A stretch of 64,000 nucleotides of DNA, from positions 613,586 to 677,585 of the forward strand of contig WUUP01000001.1 of assembly GCA_009833045.1 (NCBI GenBank), written 5' to 3'. Source of the DNA: Saprospirales bacterium GYS_P2D (lineage in GTDB: Bacteria > Bacteroidota > Bacteroidia > Chitinophagales > Saprospiraceae). The notes below the pieces were generated by a model. The model was not told the DNA's origin. It made no database searches and was given only the letters and a program-made list of their open reading frames with translations. Shown in pieces: positions 8,990 through 17,256 of this stretch (within the stretch, counting starts at the first letter, position 1; each line of letters begins with the position of its first letter). The position numbers were made by a program, and so were the translations under genes.

Positions 8990-10156
8990 TTAAAAGCGTG
9001 GGCTGAGATAACCTTTGAAATTAGGATCATAGAGCATATATGATACAGATAGCTCGAATGCACCATTAGCCGAAGAGCCTTGGCTCAATGACGAAGTATT
9101 GTAATCATAGCTCAATCCGATACTATAGCTCGAGAAGCTAAACTTGGTATAAGCAATGATCGCATCATTGCCGATTACGGTGCCGGCTCCATCCACATTA
9201 TTGACTATTCTAAACCATGCACCGAGCTCAAAGAAGTCTTTGACTCCCTCGTACTCTCCAATATTGAATCGTACAGCTGCACCTGGCACTATCTCGAGAT
9301 GTGGACCTTGAGACATATATACGAGGTTTGGCACGACAGAAAACTGTCTATTGACTCTCAGCTCTCCACCAGCGTGCACTGTGAGACGAGAGTATAGTGA
9401 CTCCTCTCTATTGAGAAAACTGATATTTGCTTGATTGAGGTGGTGTAGTGCGGCACCGATGTAGAAACTATTATTGTGCTGATCTAAGCCGTAGAGCATC
9501 AGACCTCCAGAGATATCCGGATATAGAAAATTATCATTTGGAATATTCTCAGCGAATCCTACAGATGGATCATACATACCATTGGACACCTGAGAAGGCC
9601 ATCTGAGATCTCCCTGCGTCACTCTGCGCTGAGTGATACCAGCATCTGCTCCTACAGAAAGATAGATACCTGATTTTCGAAGATTGCGACGTACCTGCTT
9701 ACTCCAGCTACCGACTATTTTTTTCGTGAAAGCGAAAGACAGTTTAGCCTGAGTCGTACCAAAATTAGCATCACCAGCTACATCGCTCCAGAGTGTACCT
9801 CCCACTCCGAAATAATCATATCGGCCCGCCTCCATACGGCGATCATAGGACGCTGAATAAGTATTGTAAGCTTCGGAACCAGCGACTGCGGCCCACTGAT
9901 TACGATAGTGCACAGTAGCTCGCTGCTCTGCATCCATGATGCCCGTCATCGCAGGATTGAGATTGAGCGGTGATAGATAAAACTGAGAGAAGTGGATATC
10001 TTGAGCAGATACTTTCGCCCCAGCTGCAATAATGACTACGAAAGCCAAAATGCATACCTTATCTATCTTACTTTTGAACCTAAGTGCAATCTTCAAATCG
10101 AAATGTTTTAAAATCAGATCTATGGATACCAAATGTAAACGGGATCGGCATCTCAA
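8990..10156 (-). CDS. PorP/SprF family protein, second paralogue
   Basis: A 388-residue paralogue of the neighbouring PorP/SprF protein, with the same FSQFYLSPLNLNPAMTG motif just after the predicted cleavage site (VSAQ) and the same barrel ending. The ATG start gives an unusually long 35-residue basic leader before the hydrophobic core; an internal TTG (the Leu of DLKIALRF) would give a more normal signal peptide, so the start is uncertain. A near-consensus -7 element (TATCTTCG, minus strand 10174-10167) lies just upstream of the ATG. The 74-base gap to the downstream paralogue suggests tandem duplication and possibly co-transcription. Confidence 0.9.
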   Translation of the reverse strand: MRCRSRLHLVSIDLILKHFDLKIALRFKSKIDKVCILAFVVIIAAGAKVSAQDIHFSQFYLSPLNLNPAMTGIMDAEQRATVHYRNQWAAVAGSEAYNTYSASYDRRMEAGRYDYFGVGGTLWSDVAGDANFGTTQAKLSFAFTKKIVGSWSKQVRRNLRKSGIYLSVGADAGITQRRVTQGDLRWPSQVSNGMYDPSVGFAENIPNDNFLYPDISGGLMLYGLDQHNNSFYIGAALHHLNQANISFLNREESLYSRLTVHAGGELRVNRQFSVVPNLVYMSQGPHLEIVPGAAVRFNIGEYEGVKDFFELGAWFRIVNNVDGAGTVIGNDAIIAYTKFSFSSYSIGLSYDYNTSSLSQGSSANGAFELSVSYMLYDPNFKGYLSPRF

Positions 10157-10198
10157 TATTATGAAACGAAGATATGGCTTTATAAAATCTTTTTAGGT

Positions 10199-11182
10199 AT
10201 GCGACTGAGGACAGAATTAAAAATAAAGGAATCCCCCCGACCAATATCCTATCAAAAGCCCTTAGTGTTTATTGGTTCTTGTTTTGCACAGTCTATCGGC
10301 ACCAAGGTCGCCACCGATAAATTTGATGCACTGATCAATCCTTTTGGAACGATCTACAATCCTATGAGTATCGCCAAGCTGATCTCCAGGACTATAGATA
10401 CCCAGACCCCAGATAGCCACCACATCATCGGTCAGGGAGTTTCCAGATTCTTACACTTCGACTATCATAGCGATATCGTCGGACGTGATCCAGGCTTACT
10501 ACAGCAGGCCATATCTCAGGCTCATGAGCGCCTATCTACTCAGCTCAGCACTGCTTCTCATCTATTCATCACATTAGGTACAGCTCTGGTATATCGACAT
10601 ATCGAGCAGGACCATATCGTGGCCAACTGTCATAAACTACCTGCTAAGACATTTGATCGGCAGCTCCTCGCTACTGAACACATCATCAAGACTTGGGAGC
10701 AACTCATAGAAAAACTTTCAGGCCTATATCCAGAGCTCCAGATCACCTTGACAGTCAGTCCCGTCAGACACATCAGAGATGGACTCATAGAAAATAATCG
10801 GAGCAAAGCCCGACTCATAGATTCCTGCCATACACTATGCGAACTCTTTGATCATGTAGACTACTTCCCGGCCTATGAGATCCTGCTGGATGAACTGCGA
10901 GATTATCGATTTTTTGATCGAGATCTGGTCCATCCTAATGAGCTGGCAGTCGACTATATCTATGAGCGATATGAGACCTGCTACTATCGAGAGGAGACTA
11001 TGACTGTCGTCAATGAAGTAAGAAAACTACTGAAATCTGTAGCACATAGAGCCTTTGACCCTGAGTCATCAGCACATCAACAATTCCTCCAGAAGCTACT
11101 CACTAAGTGCAACGCTCTGACATCAAAACACCCTATAAATCTGGAAAAAGAAATCAACTACATTAGTGAGCAACTGATCTGA
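10199..11182 (+). CDS. GSCFA domain protein
   Basis: A 327-residue protein with the defining motif GSCFA at about residues 26-30 (VFIGSCFAQSIG). Other conserved blocks are NPFGTIYNP, SHLFITLGTALVYRH, LTVSPVRHIRDG and DLVHPNELAVDYIYERY. The layout (Ser in a GSCF block, late D-H pair) suggests a GDSL/SGNH-like hydrolase fold, but no activity is established for the family. The start is the first ATG. It is convergent with the amidohydrolase, separated by only two bases. Confidence 0.9.
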   Translation: MRLRTELKIKESPRPISYQKPLVFIGSCFAQSIGTKVATDKFDALINPFGTIYNPMSIAKLISRTIDTQTPDSHHIIGQGVSRFLHFDYHSDIVGRDPGLLQQAISQAHERLSTQLSTASHLFITLGTALVYRHIEQDHIVANCHKLPAKTFDRQLLATEHIIKTWEQLIEKLSGLYPELQITLTVSPVRHIRDGLIENNRSKARLIDSCHTLCELFDHVDYFPAYEILLDELRDYRFFDRDLVHPNELAVDYIYERYETCYYREETMTVVNEVRKLLKSVAHRAFDPESSAHQQFLQKLLTKCNALTSKHPINLEKEINYISEQLI

Positions 11183-11184
11183 GA

Positions 11185-12357
11185 TCAAGCTAATCGGCGA
11201 ACGCCTCGTGCCTGCGACAGGTCAAATCTGTGACCATCCACAGCTACATCTATGAGATTAATACCCGGTGCGAGTCCTCGCTCCAGTAGACCTAAGTCAT
11301 CATATCCGAGCGCCTCGGCACCATGTAGCGTAGCCCACTTGATGATCTCTGTGTCAGAGATACCAGACTGATATTTCTTGATAGTCATCATCTCGGAGAG
11401 GATTGATAGCTTCCAGTTACTCGATAGAGAGTCGGTACCTATACACACTTTAGCATCAGTATCTATGAATACTTGATAGTCTGGCAGTCTGTTTTCTATG
11501 TACAGATTAGCATTGGGGCAGGTAGCCCAGTAGATGTTATTGGACCAATCATTCGCACGAGCGACATCGTCTCTATCGGTCTGCGTATTGTGCACGAATA
11601 GGGTCCTGCATGACGGATCCATATACTGCATAGCATAGTCGATAGAGCGAGTACCTGTCGGGCTAAAGCCATCGATCGGAATCCCAAAATCTCTATAGAA
11701 ATCCACAAATCCGCCCGTCTTACTCATGAAAAATTCATTTTCAGCTGCCAGTTCTTGATTATGAATACTGACGGTGCCTTTGCCTTTATTCGCCACATTG
11801 ATCAGGCTAAATAGGTGTGGAGATACAGAGTATGGAGCATGTGGCACACAGCTTTTTTTATTACCTCCCTGATCTGATTGCTGACCATAGACGTCATGAT
11901 AGCCCTCGTACACTTGCTGAGCATTTTGATCTTGGAGAAAATCAAACATCTCGACGAAACTGTAGTATCGGATCTTTGATTTTTCCTTTCGCTCCTTAGT
12001 GTCAGGCTTATTGCAGATGTCTCCTACGGCTACTATTCCGGCATCATACATCTCTTGATCAGCAGCATAAATGGCTGCGAGTATCTCTTCTTGAGGAAAT
12101 TCTCTCAGCGTCACCACTCCCTTGATGAATGGGATCAATCCCGTCCCTGTATCTATCTGTCCCTTGAGATGAGATAGCTCGAGATGGCAGTGACTATTGA
12201 TGAATCCAGGTGTGATGACTCCCTGATGATGAGCGACTTCACCAGCTTCACTAATAGGCACGATATCTACGATCTTTTCGCCATCGAGTATGATAGTATG
12301 GTTTTGTAGGGGATCTCCAGTATTAGTGATGATGAGATCGGCGGTTATTTTCTGCAT
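11185..12357 (-). CDS. Amidohydrolase / deaminase-type metallohydrolase (COG0402-like)
   Basis: A 390-residue TIM-barrel amidohydrolase. Metal-ligand motifs are visible: NSHCHLELSHL near residue 56, VSIHNQE near 196, FVHNTQTD near 255 and CIGTDSLSSNW near 308. The pattern is that of the chlorohydrolase/deaminase branch, which includes S-adenosylhomocysteine, guanine and aminofutalosine deaminases. Aminofutalosine deaminase (menaquinone synthesis) is attractive because of the HxHLE-type motif, but no mqn genes are nearby. Its ATG directly abuts the stop of the GbsR/MarR gene (TAAATG), so the two form an operon. Confidence 0.78.
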   Translation of the reverse strand: MQKITADLIITNTGDPLQNHTIILDGEKIVDIVPISEAGEVAHHQGVITPGFINSHCHLELSHLKGQIDTGTGLIPFIKGVVTLREFPQEEILAAIYAADQEMYDAGIVAVGDICNKPDTKERKEKSKIRYYSFVEMFDFLQDQNAQQVYEGYHDVYGQQSDQGGNKKSCVPHAPYSVSPHLFSLINVANKGKGTVSIHNQELAAENEFFMSKTGGFVDFYRDFGIPIDGFSPTGTRSIDYAMQYMDPSCRTLFVHNTQTDRDDVARANDWSNNIYWATCPNANLYIENRLPDYQVFIDTDAKVCIGTDSLSSNWKLSILSEMMTIKKYQSGISDTEIIKWATLHGAEALGYDDLGLLERGLAPGINLIDVAVDGHRFDLSQARGVRRLA

Positions 12358-12849
12358 TTAGCGATTGACTATTTTAGTTAGCCATTCCAATTTACTACTT
12401 GTGAGGGCATTTAGGGCATGATCGACCTTCTTAGTGTAGACAGTGAGCTTTCCTACTACTCGACAAAACTCATTAGAGTCATCGCAGAGGGGCTGTACTT
12501 GCTTCATGTCATCGAGGAGCTCGACTAATGGATCAAACTCTTTTTTCTTACGATTTTCGATGATGAGTCGAAATACCTTTGCCATATCCTTTTCGGCACG
12601 GTAGTAGTCTCGTCGGCATCCTTTTTTACACTGTTTTTCGACGAGTCGCCACTCGAGCAGTGAGCGGAGATTCATATTGACATTGCCCCGTGATATCTGT
12701 AGCTCTGACATGATATCATCAGCACACATATCCTCTTTGGACACGAGTAGGAGTGCATGGATCTGGCCCATCGCTTTATTCACACCCCAGTTGCCACAGA
12801 GTGTACCCCATTCTACTATAAATCTATTTCTGGCTGTCGTGAGATCCAT
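12358..12849 (-). CDS. GbsR/MarR family transcriptional regulator
   Basis: A 163-residue winged-helix regulator. The opening FIVEWGTLCGNWGVNKAMGQ and the recognition region MSELQISRGNVNMNLRSLLEW are typical of the GbsR subgroup. The region after the wing holds KKGCRRDYYRAEKDM; with other Cys residues (CGNW, LCDDSNEFC) this could hint at thiol sensing, but that is speculation. GbsR proteins respond to choline or betaine in Bacillus; relatives elsewhere have other ligands. It sits directly upstream of the amidohydrolase gene and may control that operon. Confidence 0.85.
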   Translation of the reverse strand: MDLTTARNRFIVEWGTLCGNWGVNKAMGQIHALLLVSKEDMCADDIMSELQISRGNVNMNLRSLLEWRLVEKQCKKGCRRDYYRAEKDMAKVFRLIIENRKKKEFDPLVELLDDMKQVQPLCDDSNEFCRVVGKLTVYTKKVDHALNALTSSKLEWLTKIVNR

Positions 12850-12938
12850 ATTTTAATTATCACCTTAGACGGGATATTAAATGGGATCTCTGCCAATTTG
12901 TTTATACACTCAGCGATTCTTATTAGCGCTGAGACGCA

Positions 12939-14951
12939 TTATTGTTTGAGGATACGTATATCCTGGATCGCATCTCCGAGCTGTATGTCATGGACTACAT
13001 CCATACCGCTGACGACCTTGCCAAAAATCGTGTATCTCCCGTCGAGATGTGGAGTAGGACTGTGAGTGATAAACCACTGCGTCGACTCTGTATCAGGCCC
13101 AGCCGAGGCCATACCTATATAGCCATCGTCATCATAGTATCTACGGCCAACCTCCGATCGGATCGTATAGTCGAGACTACCATATCCATCACCACGAGGG
13201 CATCCAGCTTGCACCACAAAATTGGGCACGACCCGATGAAATCGTATACCATCATAAAAGTCATCATTGATCAGTTTGACAAAATTGGCCACCGAGCCAG
13301 GTGCATCGTCTATGTAGAGCTCGAGCTCTATCTGTCCTCGATTAGTGAGGATATATACTCTGCTCGAGTCAGATAGCCCCTCCAGTGCGGCCCAGTCTAT
13401 CGGATGACTATACTCCAGCGCTGTCTTCTCGTAGTCCTGTCCTTGTAGATAGGCGATCGTCTGCTCGATCTCCATCTTAGTCTCGAGGTCTGCGGGTAGT
13501 TGCATCTTAGTCAGCGCATTCTCCAGTGGGGTCACGTCATCTATGAGCTCTTTGAGGCCCAGGGCATCATTTCGGATGAGCGTAGAGGTGGCAGCCATCG
13601 CTCCCGTATTGTCTTTGCCATAGACATTCATGAGGTAGCCTATGATATCAGATTTCACCTTCTGCTTAGTCGCAGATGTCCTGAATATCTGATCAAATTT
13701 CTCCGCAGTCAGGATATTTTCTAATGACAAAATAGCACTCGTCACGACGTATACATCATCATCGAGCATGCCCTTCTGATAGACTACTTCATAGTTAATC
13801 GGATCATAAGATAACGCATCGATATAAGCCGCCTTCTCATAGGGAGTAGTGACCTCTGCCATGGCTTGCTGAGCTTCATCAGAAGCACGCTTACGAGTAT
13901 TAGCGAAGTAGTATGGCACTGCCTTCATGACCGCACCGTAGAGATGCGCTTTTATTCTTTCAGAAGGGATTTCGTCATTTTGGATCATGGAGAGTAGAGG
14001 GCGTACATCGCTGGCATCTGCATGATCTCGGATGAGCCCAGCTGCTGTCTCTGCCACATGAGGATTTTCACTATTGATCCAGCTGACCACACTATCTCGA
14101 TAGGACCTATAGGGCTTAGTAGCCAATGATCGCAAGAGATTGATCTGTACTCTATAGTCGTCATCTTGGGATATCTGAGAGAGTATCGTCGGAAGGACGG
14201 CGGGATCCTCAGATCTACTGATCGCTGAGGCTACAGCCATGCGGATCTGCGGATCTGGCTCCACGGACATCATATTGGCTAGGGATATCTGATGACCTGT
14301 GATATCTGCATCTCTTACTCGCTGCAGATAGTGGGCCGCCATCAGTCGAGTCTCTTGTGGTACCGTCTTATCGGTCAATAGTCGGACCATGCGCTCTGTG
14401 CCCTCTGTAGCGACGATCCCTCTGAGCCCAAATCTATAGATAGCTCTCGCCTGACCTAATAGGAGTAGATCGTCTTGGGAAGTATAAGTAGAGACAGTAG
14501 CTATCTGCTTCAGATGTTTATGATTTCCCACTTTGCCCACGGCCTCGAGTATCTGCATACGGACTGTATTATTCATTGTCACCGTATCCTGATAGGCGAA
14601 TGCTGCTACCAGATCATCTGTAGACTGACTCGCTCCGATCTGACCTATCGCATAGGCCGCAGCAGCCCTCACTTCCTCCACGGGATCGGAGATGAGTAGA
14701 TTTTGCAGAGGCTGTAGCGCCGCCTCATCTCGTACTGAGCCAAAGGCATCGGTGGCGATGTATCGATAGTTTGGATTAGCTGAGTCTAGAAACTCAATGA
14801 GCATATCAGTCTTGCGCTCATCTTTGAGATTGTATAGTTGCTGAGCGGTCTCATCAGTGATGTCGATTTCTACATCTGCAACTACCTCTTCTGTCGGTGG
14901 CATACATGAATAGAGCAGCGTGAAAATGGTCAATACTAAAGCGTACTTCAT
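12939..14951 (-). CDS. HEAT-repeat lipoprotein with C-terminal cyclophilin peptidyl-prolyl isomerase
   Basis: A 670-residue fusion. The lipoprotein signal ends in LLYSC (Cys16). Residues about 35-470 are HEAT-like helical repeats, for example VRAAAAYAIGQIG and IRMAVASAISRS. Residues about 525-670 are a cyclophilin domain: SVANFVKLINDDFYDG, FHRVVPNFVVQAGCP (catalytic-Arg region FHR), STQWFITHSPTPHLDGRYT and FGKVVSGMDVV. It probably acts as a folding factor for periplasmic or outer-membrane proteins, with the HEAT part holding clients (inference). A TATCTTCG sequence 31-38 bases upstream resembles the -7 consensus with one mismatch. The next gene downstream is the AT-rich deacetylase's neighbour region upstream in coordinate terms, unrelated in composition. 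Confidence 0.9.
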   Translation of the reverse strand: MKYALVLTIFTLLYSCMPPTEEVVADVEIDITDETAQQLYNLKDERKTDMLIEFLDSANPNYRYIATDAFGSVRDEAALQPLQNLLISDPVEEVRAAAAYAIGQIGASQSTDDLVAAFAYQDTVTMNNTVRMQILEAVGKVGNHKHLKQIATVSTYTSQDDLLLLGQARAIYRFGLRGIVATEGTERMVRLLTDKTVPQETRLMAAHYLQRVRDADITGHQISLANMMSVEPDPQIRMAVASAISRSEDPAVLPTILSQISQDDDYRVQINLLRSLATKPYRSYRDSVVSWINSENPHVAETAAGLIRDHADASDVRPLLSMIQNDEIPSERIKAHLYGAVMKAVPYYFANTRKRASDEAQQAMAEVTTPYEKAAYIDALSYDPINYEVVYQKGMLDDDVYVVTSAILSLENILTAEKFDQIFRTSATKQKVKSDIIGYLMNVYGKDNTGAMAATSTLIRNDALGLKELIDDVTPLENALTKMQLPADLETKMEIEQTIAYLQGQDYEKTALEYSHPIDWAALEGLSDSSRVYILTNRGQIELELYIDDAPGSVANFVKLINDDFYDGIRFHRVVPNFVVQAGCPRGDGYGSLDYTIRSEVGRRYYDDDGYIGMASAGPDTESTQWFITHSPTPHLDGRYTIFGKVVSGMDVVHDIQLGDAIQDIRILKQ

Positions 14952-15058
14952 AGTATTATTCAGAGATTGATTATAATAGCACGAAGATAAGTGACTTTAG
15001 TTCATACTCTTCATGCTCATGTTGACCAGTTTTCAAAACAACATACTTCTATTAAACT

Positions 15059-16063
15059 TTAACGCTGTATACGGTTCTTGCCAAAAAAGAACTTAATCAT
15101 GTAGTATAAGTATTCTGATTTAATTATTTCATTTGCTTGGTTGTTGATTCCGTCAAATGGGATTCTATGAAGATGATTGATAAACGCATCTTTTTTCATT
15201 CCTGAAATCCCAAATGACAACTTGCAATCGTTCTGATACAACCACCTAAAGAAAACAGCTTCAACGCCTTCGTCCGAAAATGGAAATGAAAAGTAACGGT
15301 CATTAATATTTAATTCTTTAGATAGAAAATTAAAACTTTCAGTTAGCTGCTTTTTCTGTTCTTCAAGAGTTAAATTTTTAAAGAATGGGTGATTCTTGGA
15401 ATGCGAACCAAATTTCCAGCCACACTTTGATAGTTCCTTGATTTCCTTTCTATTTAAATAAGGTTCATTGTATTTCAAATACTCCTTAAAATCAAGATGA
15501 ATTGATTTCGCAATTTCATCAATTAAAACTTCATCGGTAATTTGTAGTTCTAAGAGCTTAGTTTTAAGAGATTCGACAGACGGCTTGGGTATTTCAAGCA
15601 TTTCATATACTTTCTGGTCTATCGTTTTTGATCTAAGTACATTATCAATTATGAGACTAATTTTGTATCTGAAAAATAGTCCTTTGTTATCTATAAAATC
15701 CGTGTTCAGAAATACTGTTGCAGGAATTCCTTTTTCTTTTAAGATTGGAGCAACATTAGAATATAGTTCTTTTAATCCATCATCAAACGTAATATGAAAA
15801 ACAGGCTTGTTAACTTTAACATTTTTCGATATAATATCATAAAGAGTATCTAAGTCAATGGGTTTGAAGTGTTTACAAAGAAACTCCAAGTCTTGGATAA
15901 ACGTTTTTGTTCCTCTTACTTCATATAAGTTTTTAATATGAGGCAGGCTTTTGTCACTAATTGTGTGATAGAATGGCAATATTATTTTTTGCGATGTTAT
16001 AGAGCTAAGGATCTTTATCGGAATCACTTTTGATACAGTGTTCAATACATTTCTTAATATCAC
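15059..16063 (-). CDS. Polysaccharide deacetylase family protein (probably horizontally acquired)
   Basis: A 334-residue NodB-homology protein. The metal-binding motif FDDG is in FHITFDDGLKELYSNVAPIL (about residues 93-112), followed by GIPATVFLNTDF. A later block WKFGSHSKNHPFF supplies the H-x3-H type metal ligands, and RYFSFPFSDEG the active-site strand. Such enzymes remove acetyl groups from cell-surface or secreted polysaccharides. The start is GTG, since an in-frame stop lies about 27 bases upstream. Base use differs sharply from all neighbours: it is AT-rich, Lys/Ile/Asn-rich and contains only two GATC sites. It abuts a decayed cargo gene, suggesting acquisition by transfer. Confidence 0.82.
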   Translation of the reverse strand: MILRNVLNTVSKVIPIKILSSITSQKIILPFYHTISDKSLPHIKNLYEVRGTKTFIQDLEFLCKHFKPIDLDTLYDIISKNVKVNKPVFHITFDDGLKELYSNVAPILKEKGIPATVFLNTDFIDNKGLFFRYKISLIIDNVLRSKTIDQKVYEMLEIPKPSVESLKTKLLELQITDEVLIDEIAKSIHLDFKEYLKYNEPYLNRKEIKELSKCGWKFGSHSKNHPFFKNLTLEEQKKQLTESFNFLSKELNINDRYFSFPFSDEGVEAVFFRWLYQNDCKLSFGISGMKKDAFINHLHRIPFDGINNQANEIIKSEYLYYMIKFFFGKNRIQR

Positions 16064-16179
16064 AAGTATTTGTTTCTTTCTTAGTTATTTTATTCGTTTG
16101 CCGCTTACTCAAAGGAATCCCTTGGTAAAATCTCCAATACCCAATTGACTACCATAACTTCATCTACGGTTATACATAT

Positions 16180-16293
16180 ACAGTCCAGGGCCTCTATAGC
16201 CATAGTGCCACACAGAATTTCAAAATTCTACTTTTCTTGGGACATCAACCCAAACGTGCTGAATAAGAAGAGGAAGGTAATGAGTGTACGCAT
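16180..16293 (-). pseudogene. Decayed 5' end of a third T9SS cargo paralogue
   Basis: Read leftward from an ATG at 16293, this encodes MRTLITFLFLFSTFGLMSQ, nearly the same signal peptide as the two intact cargo genes to its right. The Trp codon that follows the next Lys in the intact copies is TAG here. A few bases later one A is missing from the GAAAATTCT seen in the neighbour (GAAATTCT), shifting the frame. Similarity continues through TGTGTGGCACTAT and AGAGGCC and fades by about 16180-16150. The remainder of the gene is absent; the AT-rich deacetylase gene follows. It stands 12 bases after the stop of the next cargo gene, the same spacing as between the two intact copies. Confidence 0.85.
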
Positions 16294-17256
16294 AGTCTTA
16301 TTTTATTAATAAACCACCAACTTATCATAATAGGACTGCCGACTATCTCTATCCACCACATGGACCATATAGACACCTGCCGACATGTCTGAAGGAAGTG
16401 ATAAAGAGCCATCTGACACAGCCTGCTCAGAGAGCATTACTCTACCCTCCATATCAAAGACAGAGACAGACAAACTGGAGATATCACTGTACTCGATATG
16501 CAGTGCCTCATGTCTTGATAGTGGATTAGGGTAGAGCCGGGGCTCCACTGTCATCAGCTCCTCATCAATATCGATCGTACTGACTCGTAGATCCTTGATA
16601 GTGTCGCAGACTTCTACTTGATAGTCGATAGCACTGTTTTTAAAGCAGCGTAGCCAATTAGGACAGCCACCGTCACAATCTAACTCAGACTCTGGTACAA
16701 AGGATCCTAAATTTCCCATTTTTTCAATTACCCAACCTCCAAATGCGTAAGCCGTAATGGGGCTATGACTTTCTAACTTTAAGTGGTAAGCTCTCAGTGT
16801 GTCTGCGTTAAAAATAACTTGACTGACAGTATCCACAACAGTCGTGACATATCCATTGTCGTACCCATTGCTCCCATAGACATACATGGTGTCTCCTACA
16901 CTCACAGTGAAATCATATAGTACATGAAACTCTCCGTCTAACCATTGATAGACTCTATCTTCATCTGCATACACATATACAGTCCTGAGTAAGGAAGTAT
17001 TATTATTCGCATAGTGTACCACCAAGTCTAAATGACTCACCTCCGTAGAATCCGGTCCTACTCTACTCGTACCGCTATACTCCATGATCGCATATACTAC
17101 TATTGGTCCCAGGCCTCTATAGTTATAGTGCCACACAGAATTTTCAAAATCCCACTTATCTTGGGATATCGACCAAAACGAGCTGAATAAAAAGAGGAAG
17201 GTGATGAGTGTACGCATAGTCTTATTTTATTAATAAACCACCAACTTATCATAATA
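16291..17256. repeat. Tandem duplication junctions, period 924 bp
   Basis: About 42 bases spanning the signal-peptide start, the spacer and the 3' end of the preceding gene are identical at 16291-16332 and 17215-17256. The spacing of 924 bases defines the duplicated unit: one cargo gene plus a 12-base spacer. The third junction, upstream of 18135, lacks this sequence and marks the end of the array. Confidence 0.85.
16306..17217 (-). CDS. Secreted protein with type IX sorting domain, copy 1
   Basis: A 303-residue secreted protein of unknown function. The signal peptide is MRTLITFLFLFSSFWSISQ. A central region holds repeated beta-type segments and a Cys-containing block (DCDGGCPNWLRCFKNS). The last 75 residues form a T9SS type A sorting domain: LYPNPLSR, LSVSVFDMEGRVML, SAGVYMVHV and the terminal YDKLVVY. 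It would be exported by Sec and T9SS and cleaved or attached at the cell surface. It is tandem with copy 2: the first 31 and last ~95 residues are nearly identical, while the middle is much more diverged. Confidence 0.85.
   Translation of the reverse strand: MRTLITFLFLFSSFWSISQDKWDFENSVWHYNYRGLGPIVVYAIMEYSGTSRVGPDSTEVSHLDLVVHYANNNTSLLRTVYVYADEDRVYQWLDGEFHVLYDFTVSVGDTMYVYGSNGYDNGYVTTVVDTVSQVIFNADTLRAYHLKLESHSPITAYAFGGWVIEKMGNLGSFVPESELDCDGGCPNWLRCFKNSAIDYQVEVCDTIKDLRVSTIDIDEELMTVEPRLYPNPLSRHEALHIEYSDISSLSVSVFDMEGRVMLSEQAVSDGSLSLPSDMSAGVYMVHVVDRDSRQSYYDKLVVY

Noticed and set aside
12942-13376. Open frame of 144 codons opposite the cyclophilin domain
   Set aside because: Lies wholly antisense to a well-supported conserved domain and shows no protein-like pattern.
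15000-16300. Insertion sequence or phage carrying the deacetylase gene
   Set aside because: No transposase, integrase, terminal inverted repeats or target duplication could be seen by eye.
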